In this document: in pieces, positions 23,853-33,205 of the stretch
Position numbering within the stretch: position 1 is the first letter of the stretch
How the letters are laid out: each line of letters begins with the position of its first letter
Source: Alphaproteobacteria bacterium
Lineage (GTDB): Bacteria > Pseudomonadota > Alphaproteobacteria > UBA2966
Length of the DNA stretch: 34,078 nucleotides
Direction: 5' to 3'
Assembly: GCA_021296255.1 (NCBI GenBank)
Contig: JAGWAU010000020.1
Span: forward strand, 85,611 to 119,688
Program-made: the position numbers and the translations under genes
The notes under the pieces: generated by a model
The model's input: the letters and a program-made list of their open reading frames with translations, nothing else
The model's database searches: none
Told to the model about the DNA's origin: nothing

Positions 23853-25652
23853 TTAGTGCGTCATATGTTCGGGATCGATGGCGAACAACAGTTCCGACCC
23901 TCGCGTCACGGGTCCGAGCAGGGCGGCGGCACGCGGCAAAATGTGGTCGGCGTAGAACCGGGCCGTCGTGATCTTGGCAGCCAGAAACGCATCGTCCCGG
24001 CCGCCGTTCGACAGATCCCGCTCCGCGGCCATTGCCGCGCGAGCCATCAGATACCCTCCCGTAGTGGCACCCAGCATGCGCTGATAATCCGTAGCCCCGG
24101 CCGCCCATTCGTTGGCGTTCCCCGAGGTCCGCGTCTCGATCATCCAGTCCGTCGCCGCCGCAAGCCCGTCGACGGCGGCAGTCAGGCGATCGGCCACCCC
24201 CGAAAGACCGTTGGACGCGGTGCCGAGCCGGTCGGCGGTCGCCCGCATGTCGTCCAGCAACCCGCGGATGTGGCTGCCGCCATCGAACGTCAACTTTCGG
24301 CCCACGAGATCGAGCGCCTGAATTCCGTTCGTCCCCTCGTAGATCGGCGCGATCCGTGCATCGCGATAGTGCTGCGCGGCCCCGGTTTCCTCGATGAAGC
24401 CCATTCCACCGTGAACCTGGATGCCGATCGACGCCACGTCGACGCCGACGTCGGTCGACCAGGCCTTGACCACCGGGGTGAGGAGGTCGACGAGTCCCCG
24501 GCTGCGCCGGCGGCGGTCCTCATCCGGATGACGTTCGGCGATATCGAGGTGGACGGCCGTGAAATAAGCGAGCGCCCGGGTGGCCTCCGTATGCGCCTTC
24601 ATGGTCATCAGCATGTGACGGACGTCGGGATGCTGCACGATGGGCACGGCGTCCTCGCTCGATCCATCCACCGGACGTCCCTGTACGCGCTCGCGCGCGT
24701 AAGCGAGCGCCTGCTGGAAGGCACGCTCGGCGATCGCGATTCCCTCGAGCCCGACGTCGAGGCGCGCCATGTTCATCATCGTGAACATGCAGCGCATGCC
24801 TTCGTTCTCTTCGCCGATGAGGTATCCAATGGCGCCCTCCGACTCCCCGAAGGACATGATGGCCGTGGGGCTTGCGTTGATTCCGAGCTTGTGTTCGAGC
24901 GAGACGCACCTGAGGTCGTTCCGTCTGCCGAGGCTGCCGTCCGGATTGACGAGGAATTTCGGCACGATGAAGCAGGATATCCCCTTCGTACCGGGTGGCG
25001 AGTCCGGAGTCCGGGCCAACACCATGTGGATGATGTTGTCGGCCATGTCGTGCTCGCCCCAGGTAATGAAGATCTTGGTACCTTTGATGCGATAGTGATC
25101 TCCCGCGGGCTCGGCGCGAGAGTTCAGAGCACCCACATCGGATCCGGCATGCGGTTCGGTCAGGTTCATGGTGCCCGACCATTCGCCGCTGATCAGTTTC
25201 GCGAGATAGGTCCGCTTCTGCTCTTCGCTGCCATGATGGACGAGCAGGTCGACGGCGCCGTGGGTGAGCATCGGGCACAGGCTGAAGGACAGATTTGACG
25301 TCGCGACCATCTCGTTCACCGCCGTGCCGACGGCGCGCGGCAGGCCCTGGCCGCCGTAGTCCGGATCGAACGGGACGCCTCCCCAACCGCCTTCGATGAA
25401 TTTCGCGTAGGCCTCCTTGAAACCTTCCGGCGTGGAGACCACGCCGTTCTCCAGACGGGTGCCCGCCTTGTCGCCGGAATGGTTGAGCGGTGCCAGTTCG
25501 TTGGCCGTGAAGCGTCCCGCCTCGCCCAGGATGGCATCTATGAGATCGGAAGAGAGATCTTCGAATTCCGTAAGCTCGGATAGCGCTTCGATACCCGCGA
25601 CCGCGTCGAGCACGAATCGCATCTCGCGAAGGGGGGCTGTGTATTCGCTCAT
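23853..25652 (-). CDS. Acyl-CoA dehydrogenase with C-terminal extension domain (DmdC/PF12806 type)
   Basis: The 599-residue FAD enzyme oxidises an acyl-CoA to the 2,3-enoyl-CoA. The standard middle domain shows MNLTEPHAGSDVGALNSRAE (about 162-181) and KGTKIFITWGEHDMADNI; IQVHGGMGFIEETGAAQHYR precedes the catalytic glutamate E439 in YEGTNGIQALDLVGRKL. Residues beyond about 470 form the extra helical domain of the DmdC-like subgroup, which is longer than ordinary 380-residue dehydrogenases. The subgroup includes methylmercaptopropionyl-CoA dehydrogenase but mostly unassigned fatty-acid enzymes, so the substrate is open. First gene of the minus-strand fatty-acid run; diverges from the threonylcarbamoyl-AMP synthase gene across 51 bases, which must hold both promoters. 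Confidence 0.92.
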   Translation of the reverse strand: MSEYTAPLREMRFVLDAVAGIEALSELTEFEDLSSDLIDAILGEAGRFTANELAPLNHSGDKAGTRLENGVVSTPEGFKEAYAKFIEGGWGGVPFDPDYGGQGLPRAVGTAVNEMVATSNLSFSLCPMLTHGAVDLLVHHGSEEQKRTYLAKLISGEWSGTMNLTEPHAGSDVGALNSRAEPAGDHYRIKGTKIFITWGEHDMADNIIHMVLARTPDSPPGTKGISCFIVPKFLVNPDGSLGRRNDLRCVSLEHKLGINASPTAIMSFGESEGAIGYLIGEENEGMRCMFTMMNMARLDVGLEGIAIAERAFQQALAYARERVQGRPVDGSSEDAVPIVQHPDVRHMLMTMKAHTEATRALAYFTAVHLDIAERHPDEDRRRRSRGLVDLLTPVVKAWSTDVGVDVASIGIQVHGGMGFIEETGAAQHYRDARIAPIYEGTNGIQALDLVGRKLTFDGGSHIRGLLDDMRATADRLGTASNGLSGVADRLTAAVDGLAAATDWMIETRTSGNANEWAAGATDYQRMLGATTGGYLMARAAMAAERDLSNGGRDDAFLAAKITTARFYADHILPRAAALLGPVTRGSELLFAIDPEHMTH

Positions 25653-25703
25653 GGCAAGCCTCGAGGGTGCAAGACCGTCCGCTTCGGGCTAGATACATAT
25701 GGC

Positions 25704-26744
25704 ATGGAAGCCCGCACGGGGCAAAGAGACGGAAACGGGGTTTGGCCGGTGACCGGAAATGGGCTGAAGCAAACGGACGGGATCGGCGTTGTGGCGGCAA
25801 CGCCGGAGTCCATCTCGTGGGCGGCCCGACGCCTTCGGGATGGGGAGATCGTCGCGTTCCCCACCGAGACGGTGTACGGCCTGGGGGCGGACGCCACGAA
25901 CGACGATGCGGTCGCCGCCGTCTACGCGGCCAAGGGCCGGCCTGCGTCCAATCCGTTGATCATCCATGTCGCGAAGCTCGATACGGCCAGGGATCTCGCG
26001 CGCTTCGACGGGCGGGCCGAGTCGCTGGCCGCGACGTTCTGGCCCGGCCCTCTCACGCTCATCCTCTCGAAGCGAGCGGGGTGCGCGATTGCGGGACGCG
26101 CGTGCGCCGGGCGGGATACCGTCGCCCTGAGAGTGCCCGGCGGCGACGTCGCCCCTGCCCTGATCCGCTCGACCGGCCGGCCAATCGCCGGGCCCAGCGC
26201 CAATCTCTCCGGACGACCGAGCCCGACCGCGGCCCGACACGTTCATGAAGGCTTGGGCGATGCGGTCTCGATGATCCTGGATGGCGGTCCATGCACCGTC
26301 GGGATCGAGTCCACGATCATGGACCTGACCGGCGGCGAGCCATTGTTGCTGCGCCCGGGCGGGGTGCCCATCGAAGCGATCGAAGAACTCATCGGTCCCG
26401 TCGGCCGGCCCCACGGCGCGGGCCAGGCAGTCCCGACCTCCCCCGGGCGGGCGGCGAGCCATTACGCGCCGAACCTGCCTGTCCGGCTGGGAGCCACCCA
26501 TGCGGATCCGGATGAAGCGTTGCTTGCGTTCGGCCCGGCGGTCCCCGGCGGCGCGGCGAAGACGCTCAACCTCAGCGCCGCGGGCGACGTCATCGAAGCG
26601 GCGACGAACCTGTTCCGCATGTTGCTGGAGCTCGATGCGCCCGATTTCAAGCGCATCGCCGTGATGACGGTCCCGGAGACCGGGGTGGGCCGCGCCATCA
26701 ACGACCGGCTCCGGCGCGCCGCGGCGCCCCGGCCGGACTCCTGA
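25704..26744 (+). CDS. L-threonylcarbamoyladenylate synthase, long (Sua5) form
   Basis: The 346-residue enzyme makes threonylcarbamoyl-AMP from threonine, bicarbonate and ATP for the t6A modification of ANN-decoding tRNAs. The YrdC domain spans about 30-215 (PTETVYGLGADATNDDAVAA, KGRPASNPLIIHV, PIAGPSANLSGRPSPT, GPCTVGIESTIMDL). The Sua5 linker TSPGRAASHYAP follows, then a C-terminal Rossmann-like domain. The first 25 residues show no family similarity, so translation may begin a little later than the ATG at 25704. It is followed after 48 bases by the FAD-linked oxidoreductase gene, an association I recall as common in this class. Confidence 0.92.
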   Translation: MEARTGQRDGNGVWPVTGNGLKQTDGIGVVAATPESISWAARRLRDGEIVAFPTETVYGLGADATNDDAVAAVYAAKGRPASNPLIIHVAKLDTARDLARFDGRAESLAATFWPGPLTLILSKRAGCAIAGRACAGRDTVALRVPGGDVAPALIRSTGRPIAGPSANLSGRPSPTAARHVHEGLGDAVSMILDGGPCTVGIESTIMDLTGGEPLLLRPGGVPIEAIEELIGPVGRPHGAGQAVPTSPGRAASHYAPNLPVRLGATHADPDEALLAFGPAVPGGAAKTLNLSAAGDVIEAATNLFRMLLELDAPDFKRIAVMTVPETGVGRAINDRLRRAAAPRPDS

Positions 26745-26750
26745 GTCGTC

Positions 26751-26773
26751 ACCCGGCTTGTCCCGGCCCGGGT
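26751..26773. repeat. Extragenic palindrome
   Basis: ACCCGG and CCGGGT enclose CTTGTCCCGGC between two genes on the plus strand. The phrase TCACCCGGCTTGTCCCGG with GGGTCATC belongs to the type of short dispersed palindromes common between genes of Rhodospirillales and Rhizobiales. It may form a hairpin in the mRNA; it is not a standard terminator. Confidence 0.4.
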
Positions 26774-26792
26774 CATCGGATACACCGGAGAG

Positions 26793-28241
26793 ATGAGCGA
26801 ACAGACGAACCGGAAATTCGCTCTTCAAAGCCTGGAACGGGCAGTGTCCAGGATCACCGCCGTCGTCGGCCCCAAGGGGTGGACCGACGACCCGCGGGTT
26901 CTCGCGCCTCATCTCGAGGAACGGCGGGGCCTGTTCCGTGGCGCGACCCCGCTCATGGTATCGCCCGCCAGTACCGGGGACGTCGCGGAGGTCGTCCGGA
27001 TTTGCGCGGCGGCAGGCGTTGCCGTTGTGCCCCAAGGGGGTAATACGGGCCTCTGCGGGGGCGCCGTTCCCGACGAAAGCGGTGTCCAGATCCTGCTGTC
27101 TTTGGCCCGGCTTAACCGAATCCGCGAGATCGACGCCGCCGGCGACACCATGACGGTGGAGGCCGGTTGCATCCTCGCCGACGTACAAGCCGCCGCGGCG
27201 GGTGCCGATCGCCTGTTTCCCCTGAGCCTTGCGGCGGAGGGTAGCTGCCAGATCGGCGGCAACCTCTCCACGAACGCCGGAGGCACGGCGGTCCTACGCT
27301 ACGGAAACGCGCGGGATCTGGTGCTAGGTCTGGAGGTCGTGCTGCCCGATGGGCAGATATGGAACGGGCTCCGAAAGCTGAGGAAGGACAACACGGGATA
27401 CGATCTCAAGCAGATGTTCATCGGCAGCGAGGGAACGCTGGGAATCATTACAGCTGCGGTGCTCAGGCTGTTTCCTCGGCCGCGCTCGGTGGTGACGGCG
27501 TTCGCCGGCATGCAGGACGTCGCGAGTGCGCTGGAACTCCTCGACAGGACGCGCGCGGCATGCGGCGACGCGATTACGGGTTTCGAGCTCATGTCCCGCA
27601 TCTGTCTCGACTTCTGCCTCCGCCACGTCCCGAACACGCGCGATCCCCTGGAAGAGGAACACCCGTGGTACGTGCTCATCGAGCTTCAGTCGGGAGTCGC
27701 GGGAACCGGCCTGAAGGAGGCCGTCGAGGAGGCCTTCGCCGCCGCTTTCGAAGCCGGTGTGATCGGGGATGCCGCGATCGCGGCAAGCGAAGCGCAGGCG
27801 CTCGCCATGTGGAAGCTGCGGGAGTCGATCCCCGAATCGGAGCTGCACGAGGGCGGCAGCATCAAACACGACGTTTCCGTCCCTTTGCCCGATATTCCTG
27901 CCTTTCTGGACCGGGCCGAACGGGCCGTGGAGAAGGCCGTCCCGGGCGTCCGTGTCGTGGCGTTCGGGCACCTCGGGGACGGCAACATCCACTTCAACGT
28001 CGGTCAACCGGTGGGGGCCGACAAGGAAGCGTATCTGGGCCGCTGGAACTGCGTGAACGAAATCGTTCACGATATCGTCGCGAGCTTCGACGGCAGCATC
28101 AGTGCCGAGCACGGATTGGGCCGCTTGAAGCGCGACGAGATCACCCGTTACAAGTCGGCGCTGGAGATCGATCTCATGACCAAGATAAAGGCGGCACTGG
28201 ACCCCGACGGAATCCTGAACCCGGGCAAGGTCGTTCAATGA
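26793..28241 (+). CDS. FAD-binding oxidoreductase, D-2-hydroxyglutarate dehydrogenase / GlcD-like
   Basis: The 482-residue protein is of the PCMH/VAO flavoprotein family. The FAD domain shows PQGGNTGLCGGAVPDESGVQ, EGSCQIGGNLSTNAGGTAVL, and KDNTGYDLKQMFIGSEGTLG; the C-terminal domain has the metal-binding FGHLGDGNIHFNV and SAEHGLGRLKRDEI. These patterns are typical of D-2-hydroxyglutarate dehydrogenases and related D-2-hydroxyacid oxidases. No GlcE or GlcF partner is next to it, which favours the stand-alone D-2-hydroxyglutarate type over glycolate oxidase. The ATG has GGAGAG directly before it. It lies 26 bases before the HyuA-like gene on the same strand. Confidence 0.9.
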   Translation: MSEQTNRKFALQSLERAVSRITAVVGPKGWTDDPRVLAPHLEERRGLFRGATPLMVSPASTGDVAEVVRICAAAGVAVVPQGGNTGLCGGAVPDESGVQILLSLARLNRIREIDAAGDTMTVEAGCILADVQAAAAGADRLFPLSLAAEGSCQIGGNLSTNAGGTAVLRYGNARDLVLGLEVVLPDGQIWNGLRKLRKDNTGYDLKQMFIGSEGTLGIITAAVLRLFPRPRSVVTAFAGMQDVASALELLDRTRAACGDAITGFELMSRICLDFCLRHVPNTRDPLEEEHPWYVLIELQSGVAGTGLKEAVEEAFAAAFEAGVIGDAAIAASEAQALAMWKLRESIPESELHEGGSIKHDVSVPLPDIPAFLDRAERAVEKAVPGVRVVAFGHLGDGNIHFNVGQPVGADKEAYLGRWNCVNEIVHDIVASFDGSISAEHGLGRLKRDEITRYKSALEIDLMTKIKAALDPDGILNPGKVVQ

Positions 28242-28267
28242 CCGCCCGTGCCGGATACGGGATCTGA

Positions 28268-30364
28268 ATGTCCGTGGGGGACGCGCACGCTTCGCTTCCG
28301 GCTGCCCCGTGGCGCATCGGGGTCGATGTCGGCGGGACCTTTACCGACATGGTGTTGGCGGACGCGGCAGGCGTGACGCGTTCGTTCAAGGTGCCTTCGG
28401 TGCCCGACGACCCGAGTGAGGGCGTGCTGCGCGTGCTCCGGGCCGCGGCGAACGCCTTCGGAGAGCCGGTCGAGGCGCTTCTGGACTCCTGCGGCCTCTT
28501 CGTTCACGGCTCCACGGTGGCGACCAACACAATGCTGGAAGGCAAGGGCGCGACGGTCGGTCTTCTGACCACCCGCGGATTCCGTGACAGCCTGGAAATC
28601 CGACGAGGCTTCCGCGAAAACCAGTGGGATCACCGCCGGCCGTTCCCGCCGGTTCTGGTGCCCCGCTACCTTCGGCTGCCGGTGGGAGGGCGGATGGATC
28701 GCGACGGACGCGAGATCGAGCCGTTCGTGGCCGCGGACGTCGAGGCGGCCCTCGAAGAGTTCGGGCTGGAACGGGTCGAGGCGATTGCGATCGCGCTGAT
28801 CAACAGTTTCTTGAACCCGATCCACGAACAGGCGTGCGCCGAGATCATTCGCGGTACATGGGATGGCGACCCGGATCTCGTGTCCCTGTCGAGCGAGATC
28901 ATGCCCATCATGGGAGAGTATGAGCGCACCTCCACGACGGTTGTGAACGCCTATCTGGCACCGCGGGTCGTGCCCTATTTGAAGGAATTGAATGCCCGTC
29001 TGGCGGCGCTGGGGCTCAGGCGTCCCTTCCTGCTGGTCCAGAGCAACGGCGGCATGACGTCCGTGGAACGCATCGCCACGCGGCCCGTAAATCTCCTGCT
29101 TTCCGGTCCGGCAGCCGGTGTCGGCGCGCTGAACGCCTACCGAAAGGCCTCGAAGACCGGGAACCTCATCTCGATGGAGATCGGCGGCACCAGCTGCGAC
29201 GTCATGCTGATGGGGCGGGGCGCCGTCCCCGTGCACGACGAGCTCATGGTCGCCGGGTACCACGTCGCCACCCCGTCCGTGGACATTCATACGATCGGTG
29301 CGGGCGGCGGCACCATCGCCGGAGTCGACGAGGGCGGCATGCTGTTCGTCGGACCCCGTGGCGCCGGCGCCGAGCCGGGACCGGCCTGTTACGGGTTCGG
29401 TGGAACCGAACCCACCGTCACGGACGCGCAGCTCGTTCTGGGCCGGCTGCGGCCTGGACCTTATGCGGACGGTTCGATCTCGCTTGACCGAGACTTGGCC
29501 GACTCCGCCATAAAGCGCTTCGTCGCCGAGCCGCTGGGGTTGAGCGTCGAAGACGCCGCCGGCGGCATTGTCCGCGTCGTAGAGCAGCATCTCCTGCTCG
29601 CCGTTCAACGCATCAGTATCGAGCGGGGACGGGACCCTCGGGAGTTCACCCTCGTTGCCGCCGGCGGGGCGGGTCCCATGCATGGCGCCCCGGTCGGCCG
29701 AACCCTCGGCTGCGCCCGCGTCTACGTGCCGCGGCATTCGGGTGTGTTCTGCGCCCTGGGCATGCTCCATACGAACGTCCGCCACGACATTACGCGGGTG
29801 TTCCTGTCGACGATCGACGACGCCGATCCCGACGAGTTGGAAGCCGGGTTCAGCCGGTTGGAAGACGAGGCGCGGGCCATGCTGGCGGGGGAGGGCTTCA
29901 ACGGGGACACGGTCCGTCTCGCACGGGAGCTCGATCTCTCCTACCGCGGCCAACAGTGGGTCGTGCGCGTTGCCCTGGGTGACGGGGGCGGCCGGGATGC
30001 GGCGGACGTCCGGAAGCGGTTCGAAGAGGAATACGATCGCCTGTACGGGCATACCCAGCCCGAGGGAACGATCGAGATCAGCAATCAACGCGTGGTCGGA
30101 ACCGGCATGCTGCCCGGGTTGAAGCTCGGCGGTGTCCGGAATGCCGCCGGCGATCCGGAGCCTTTGGAGACCCGGTCGGCGTTCGTGAGTCCAGAGATCG
30201 GTTGGCGGGACATTCCCGTCTACGCCGGCGCGGATCTCCGGCCGGGCCACGGTATCGACGGACCGCTGCTCGTCGAAGAGCGGACCACGACCGTACTGGT
30301 GGGCGCGGGTGATCGCCTCGAGATCGACGAGGCCAACAACCTCGTCATACGTCTGTCGACGTAA
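28268..30364 (+). CDS. Hydantoinase/oxoprolinase subunit A (HyuA), without HyuB partner
   Basis: The 698-residue ATP-dependent cyclic amide hydrolase subunit shows an actin-like ATPase start (IGVDVGGTFTDMVLADAAGV), HGSTVATNTMLEGKGATVGL, EIGGTSCDVML, and ISIERGRDPREFTLVAAGGA followed by GPMHG. Length is normal for HyuA. The family works as HyuA plus HyuB on hydantoins, 5-oxoproline or, for acetone and acetophenone carboxylases, on ketones. Here no HyuB gene follows: the next gene is modC on the other strand, and the upstream gene is a flavoprotein. The partner must be encoded elsewhere, or the protein acts with another subunit. Intact, with normal composition. Confidence 0.9.
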   Translation: MSVGDAHASLPAAPWRIGVDVGGTFTDMVLADAAGVTRSFKVPSVPDDPSEGVLRVLRAAANAFGEPVEALLDSCGLFVHGSTVATNTMLEGKGATVGLLTTRGFRDSLEIRRGFRENQWDHRRPFPPVLVPRYLRLPVGGRMDRDGREIEPFVAADVEAALEEFGLERVEAIAIALINSFLNPIHEQACAEIIRGTWDGDPDLVSLSSEIMPIMGEYERTSTTVVNAYLAPRVVPYLKELNARLAALGLRRPFLLVQSNGGMTSVERIATRPVNLLLSGPAAGVGALNAYRKASKTGNLISMEIGGTSCDVMLMGRGAVPVHDELMVAGYHVATPSVDIHTIGAGGGTIAGVDEGGMLFVGPRGAGAEPGPACYGFGGTEPTVTDAQLVLGRLRPGPYADGSISLDRDLADSAIKRFVAEPLGLSVEDAAGGIVRVVEQHLLLAVQRISIERGRDPREFTLVAAGGAGPMHGAPVGRTLGCARVYVPRHSGVFCALGMLHTNVRHDITRVFLSTIDDADPDELEAGFSRLEDEARAMLAGEGFNGDTVRLARELDLSYRGQQWVVRVALGDGGGRDAADVRKRFEEEYDRLYGHTQPEGTIEISNQRVVGTGMLPGLKLGGVRNAAGDPEPLETRSAFVSPEIGWRDIPVYAGADLRPGHGIDGPLLVEERTTTVLVGAGDRLEIDEANNLVIRLST

Positions 30365-30395
30365 GCCCGCGGCTTTCCGCGCCGTCCGGCTAATC

Positions 30396-30427
30396 TCGCC
30401 TAGTCCCGCCTAGTCCCGCCTAGTCAC
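30396..30427. repeat. Short tandem repeat, 10-bp unit (CCGCCTAGTC), about three copies
   Basis: The unit CGCCTAGTCC occurs three times in a row, with imperfect edges (CTCGCC at the start, TCACGC at the end), between the convergent stops of the HyuA-like gene and modC. The last copies form the final codons of modC (VTRRD), so copy-number change would alter the C-terminus or the stop of ModC. It may act as a weak barrier between converging transcripts; no hairpin. Confidence 0.7.
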
Positions 30428-31567
30428 GCTTAAATTCCCCGGCAGGGTCGTCGCGGCGACGGACAGCGTCTCCCGATCGAATGCGATGGACTTGACCAGC
30501 GCGTATACCGGCAGCCCCGGCGCGAGCCGGAGGTCGGCGACGGATTGGCGGGTTATGCGCGCCCGCAGCCGTCCGCCGCCGATGTCGATCAGGGTTTCCG
30601 CGTAGGCCGTCTCCGGGTCTTCGGCGATTTCCATGATCGTTCCCGAGAGAACGTTGCGCACGCTGATCGATTCGGGTCTGCGCGTGGCGAGCGACACGTC
30701 GCGCGCCCGGATGCGGAGCCTCACCTCGGTGCCGGTCGCCAAGTCCCGGGCCGGCATGGAGATCGCCTGCCCGTAGTGATCCAGATGCGTTACGCTGAAT
30801 TTCTCGTCGTGGCCCGTTACCCGCGCGGTGAGAATGACGCCGGCCTCGAATCGTCCCGTCTCGGGCTGCAGGTCGAGACGTTCCAGCAGGTCCCGTACCG
30901 GTCCTTCCGCCAGTTTCCGGCCGGATGACAGGATGATCATCCGGTCCGCCAGGCGAGCCACTTCCGTAATGTCGTGACTGACGTAAAGAATGGGGATCGA
31001 GAGCTGTTCGTGAAGCGCCTCGAAGTACGGCAGAATCTCGTCCTTCGCCATCTGATCGAGGGAAGACAGCGGCTCGTCCATCAGCAGGAGGCGCGGTTGG
31101 GAGAGCAGGGCGCGGCCGACCGCGACGCGCTGACGCTCGCCGCCCGACAACGCCGCCGGGGCGCGATCGAGAAGGTGTCCGATTCCCAGCAACTGGATGA
31201 CGTCGTCCGAACGAATGGTCGGCGGGGCACCCGAACGTTCGGCGCGCCGGGCCCCGTACAGCAGGTTCTTGTGCACTGACAAGTGTGTGAACAGGCTCGC
31301 GTCCTGAAAAACGACCCCGATCGGCCGTTTGTGAGTCCCGAGGAACACGCCCGCGCCGTCGTCCTGCCAGGTCTCTCCGCCGACGACCAGCCGGCCGGAC
31401 AGGCGCTGCAATCCGGCGATACAGCGAAGGGTCGTGGACTTCCCGCAACCGGACGCTCCGAACAGGGCGGTGATGCCCCGCATCGGCGCTTCGAATGCGA
31501 TATCGAGGGAGAAGCTGCCGAGAGCCCCCGCGAACGTCGCCTGAATCCGGTGCGGGTCCGCGGTCAC
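30410..31567 (-). CDS. modC: Molybdate ABC transporter ATP-binding protein
   Basis: The 385-residue ATPase powers molybdate import at the inner-membrane face. Visible are Walker [13 protein letters not shown], signature [15 protein letters not shown], Walker [14 protein letters not shown], the switch histidine in YVSHDITEV, and a C-terminal TOBE/Mop domain ([15 protein letters not shown] and [10 protein letters not shown]) that binds molybdate. The GTG at 31567 overlaps the modB stop by four bases (GTGA), which indicates coupling; the open frame to 31669 lies inside modB. The C-terminal residues fall in a 10-bp tandem repeat. Confidence 0.92.
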   Translation of the reverse strand: MTADPHRIQATFAGALGSFSLDIAFEAPMRGITALFGASGCGKSTTLRCIAGLQRLSGRLVVGGETWQDDGAGVFLGTHKRPIGVVFQDASLFTHLSVHKNLLYGARRAERSGAPPTIRSDDVIQLLGIGHLLDRAPAALSGGERQRVAVGRALLSQPRLLLMDEPLSSLDQMAKDEILPYFEALHEQLSIPILYVSHDITEVARLADRMIILSSGRKLAEGPVRDLLERLDLQPETGRFEAGVILTARVTGHDEKFSVTHLDHYGQAISMPARDLATGTEVRLRIRARDVSLATRRPESISVRNVLSGTIMEIAEDPETAYAETLIDIGGGRLRARITRQSVADLRLAPGLPVYALVKSIAFDRETLSVAATTLPGNLSVTRRD

Positions 31568-32244
31568 GATCCCGACCGTCCCATACGCTTTTCGACGGCC
31601 ATCATGGTCGCGACCACGACGAAGGAAAACACCAGCAGTCCGCCGGCAAGGAGGTGGGCCTCCGCCCAACGCAAGGTCTCGACCAACTCGAAGATGGCGA
31701 TGGACAGGACCCGGGTCTCCTCTGGAATGCTGCCCCCGATCATCAGGACGACCCCGAACTCACCCACCGTGTGGGCGAAGCCCAGGACCGCGCCAGTGAC
31801 GTAGCCGGGACGGGCCAGGGGCACGGCAACCGTCCAGAACGCGTCCCACGGCGAGGCGCGCAGGGTTGCGGCGACCTCGAGCGGCCGGTCGCCGACGGAT
31901 TCGAAGGCGTTGCGGATTGGTTGCACGACGAACGGCATCGAATAGATGATCGACCCGATCACCAGACCTTCGAAGGTGAACGCCAGGGAGCGCGCGCCGA
32001 ATATGCCTGCGACCCATCCGCCGGGGCCGTCCGGCCCCAGCAGGATCAGCAGATAAAATCCGAGCACGGTTGGCGGCAGAACCAGGGGCAATGCCGCGAT
32101 GGCGGCAACCGCCTCCTTCCAGGGTGCCTTCGACCTCGCCAGCCACCAGGCGATGGGCGTCCCGATCAAAAGAAGCGCCACGGTCGTGACGACCGCCAGT
32201 TCCATGGTCAGACGGATGACCGGCCAGAGTTCCGAGGCGTCCAA
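31564..32244 (-). CDS. modB: Molybdate ABC transporter permease
   Basis: The 226-residue inner-membrane channel subunit has about five to six transmembrane helices and the coupling-helix signature [20 protein letters not shown] with [20 protein letters not shown]. Length is the norm for ModB. It lies between modA (11 bases upstream) and modC (4-base overlap). No ModE-like operator was recognised upstream. Confidence 0.92.
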   Translation of the reverse strand: MDASELWPVIRLTMELAVVTTVALLLIGTPIAWWLARSKAPWKEAVAAIAALPLVLPPTVLGFYLLILLGPDGPGGWVAGIFGARSLAFTFEGLVIGSIIYSMPFVVQPIRNAFESVGDRPLEVAATLRASPWDAFWTVAVPLARPGYVTGAVLGFAHTVGEFGVVLMIGGSIPEETRVLSIAIFELVETLRWAEAHLLAGGLLVFSFVVVATMMAVEKRMGRSGS

Positions 32245-32255
32245 GGCCGGTTACC

Positions 32256-33041
32256 TCACTCGCCCGCGCCGTAGCCGTATGTTTCCTTGATGGCCCGCGC
32301 CTCGGGCCCGCGCAAGAAAGCCATGAAAGCCCGTGCCGCGGCGTTGCCGACCCCCCGGTTCAGGAGCACCGCGTCCTGAGCGATGGCCGCATGGAGGTCG
32401 GTGGGCACGACCCAATGCGACCCGACTAGGCCGTTGCCGATCTGCGAGAGGGCGACGAAGCCGAACTCGGCGTTGCCGGTGGCGATGAACTGGTAGGCCT
32501 GACCGATGTTGATGCCTTGGACGAGCCTGGGCGCGAGGTGTTCGTATACGCCGAGCGCCCGCATCGCCTGGACGGCCGCGGCTCCATAGGGAGCCGTCGT
32601 TGGATTCGCGATGGCGATTCGGTCGAACGACCGGTTTCGGAGCGTTGCCTTGCCGAGCTGGAGACCCGGTTCGCGGCTGTATAGCGCCAAGCGGCCCACC
32701 GCGTAGGTAAATCGGGTTCCGGGCACGGCGTAGCCCTCTTCGACCGCCTTTCGGGGACGCTCCCGGTCGGCCGCGAGGAAGACCTCGTGGGGCGCAGCTT
32801 GCGTGATTTGCGCGAAGAGCTGTCCGGTCGATCCGAAGCTGAAGCTGGCCTTCTGTCCCGTCGCCTTCTCGAACGCGGCACCGATGTCGCGGGCGGCGAG
32901 GTTGAAGTTGGCGGCCACTGCTGCCCGAACCTCTTCCGCCCGAGCCGCGGCGGTGGCCCATGCCGGAACGAGTGATGCTCCTAGGAACAAGATTCCCGCC
33001 GCGAAGGGGAAAATGCCCGATCGTCTCGCTGGATCGGTCAT
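32256..33041 (-). CDS. modA: Molybdate ABC transporter periplasmic binding protein
   Basis: The 261-residue protein carries a signal peptide (hydrophobic AAGILFLGASLVPAWATAAA, cut before AEEVRA) followed by a type II binding-protein fold: VAANFNLAARDIGAAFEKAT, FSFGSTGQLFAQITQAAPHE, VFLAADRERPRKAVEEGY, NPTTAPYGAAAVQAM and NIGQAYQFIATGNAEFGFVA are typical ModA segments contacting the oxyanion. I chose the ATG at 33041 because it gives a normal signal peptide; a TTG at 33080 is possible but adds a charged tail. First gene of modABC. Confidence 0.92.
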   Translation of the reverse strand: MTDPARRSGIFPFAAGILFLGASLVPAWATAAARAEEVRAAVAANFNLAARDIGAAFEKATGQKASFSFGSTGQLFAQITQAAPHEVFLAADRERPRKAVEEGYAVPGTRFTYAVGRLALYSREPGLQLGKATLRNRSFDRIAIANPTTAPYGAAAVQAMRALGVYEHLAPRLVQGINIGQAYQFIATGNAEFGFVALSQIGNGLVGSHWVVPTDLHAAIAQDAVLLNRGVGNAAARAFMAFLRGPEARAIKETYGYGAGE

Positions 33042-33205
33042 CAGAAGGGTTTTCCGGCCCCTCACGCGAGCTAAATGCAACTGCTCATGTCAAATGCATC
33101 TTCGTTCATTGCGGCCTTTCGTGCCAGTCATCCCCTGAGACATGACCCTTGAATTTTCCTGGACCGACCGTCGTTCCCGAGGCGTCTGCGACCGTCCGGT
33201 ACGGC

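Noticed and set aside
20042..25652. DMSP demethylation cluster (dmdB-dmdC-dmdD) as the role of the ligase, dehydrogenase and crotonase run
   Set aside because: The dehydrogenase subgroup fits, but the ligase looks like ordinary FadD, the crotonase lacks the glutamates needed by DmdD, and no dmdA is present.
30396..30427. CRISPR array
   Set aside because: Directly adjoining 10-bp units without spacers; no cas genes.
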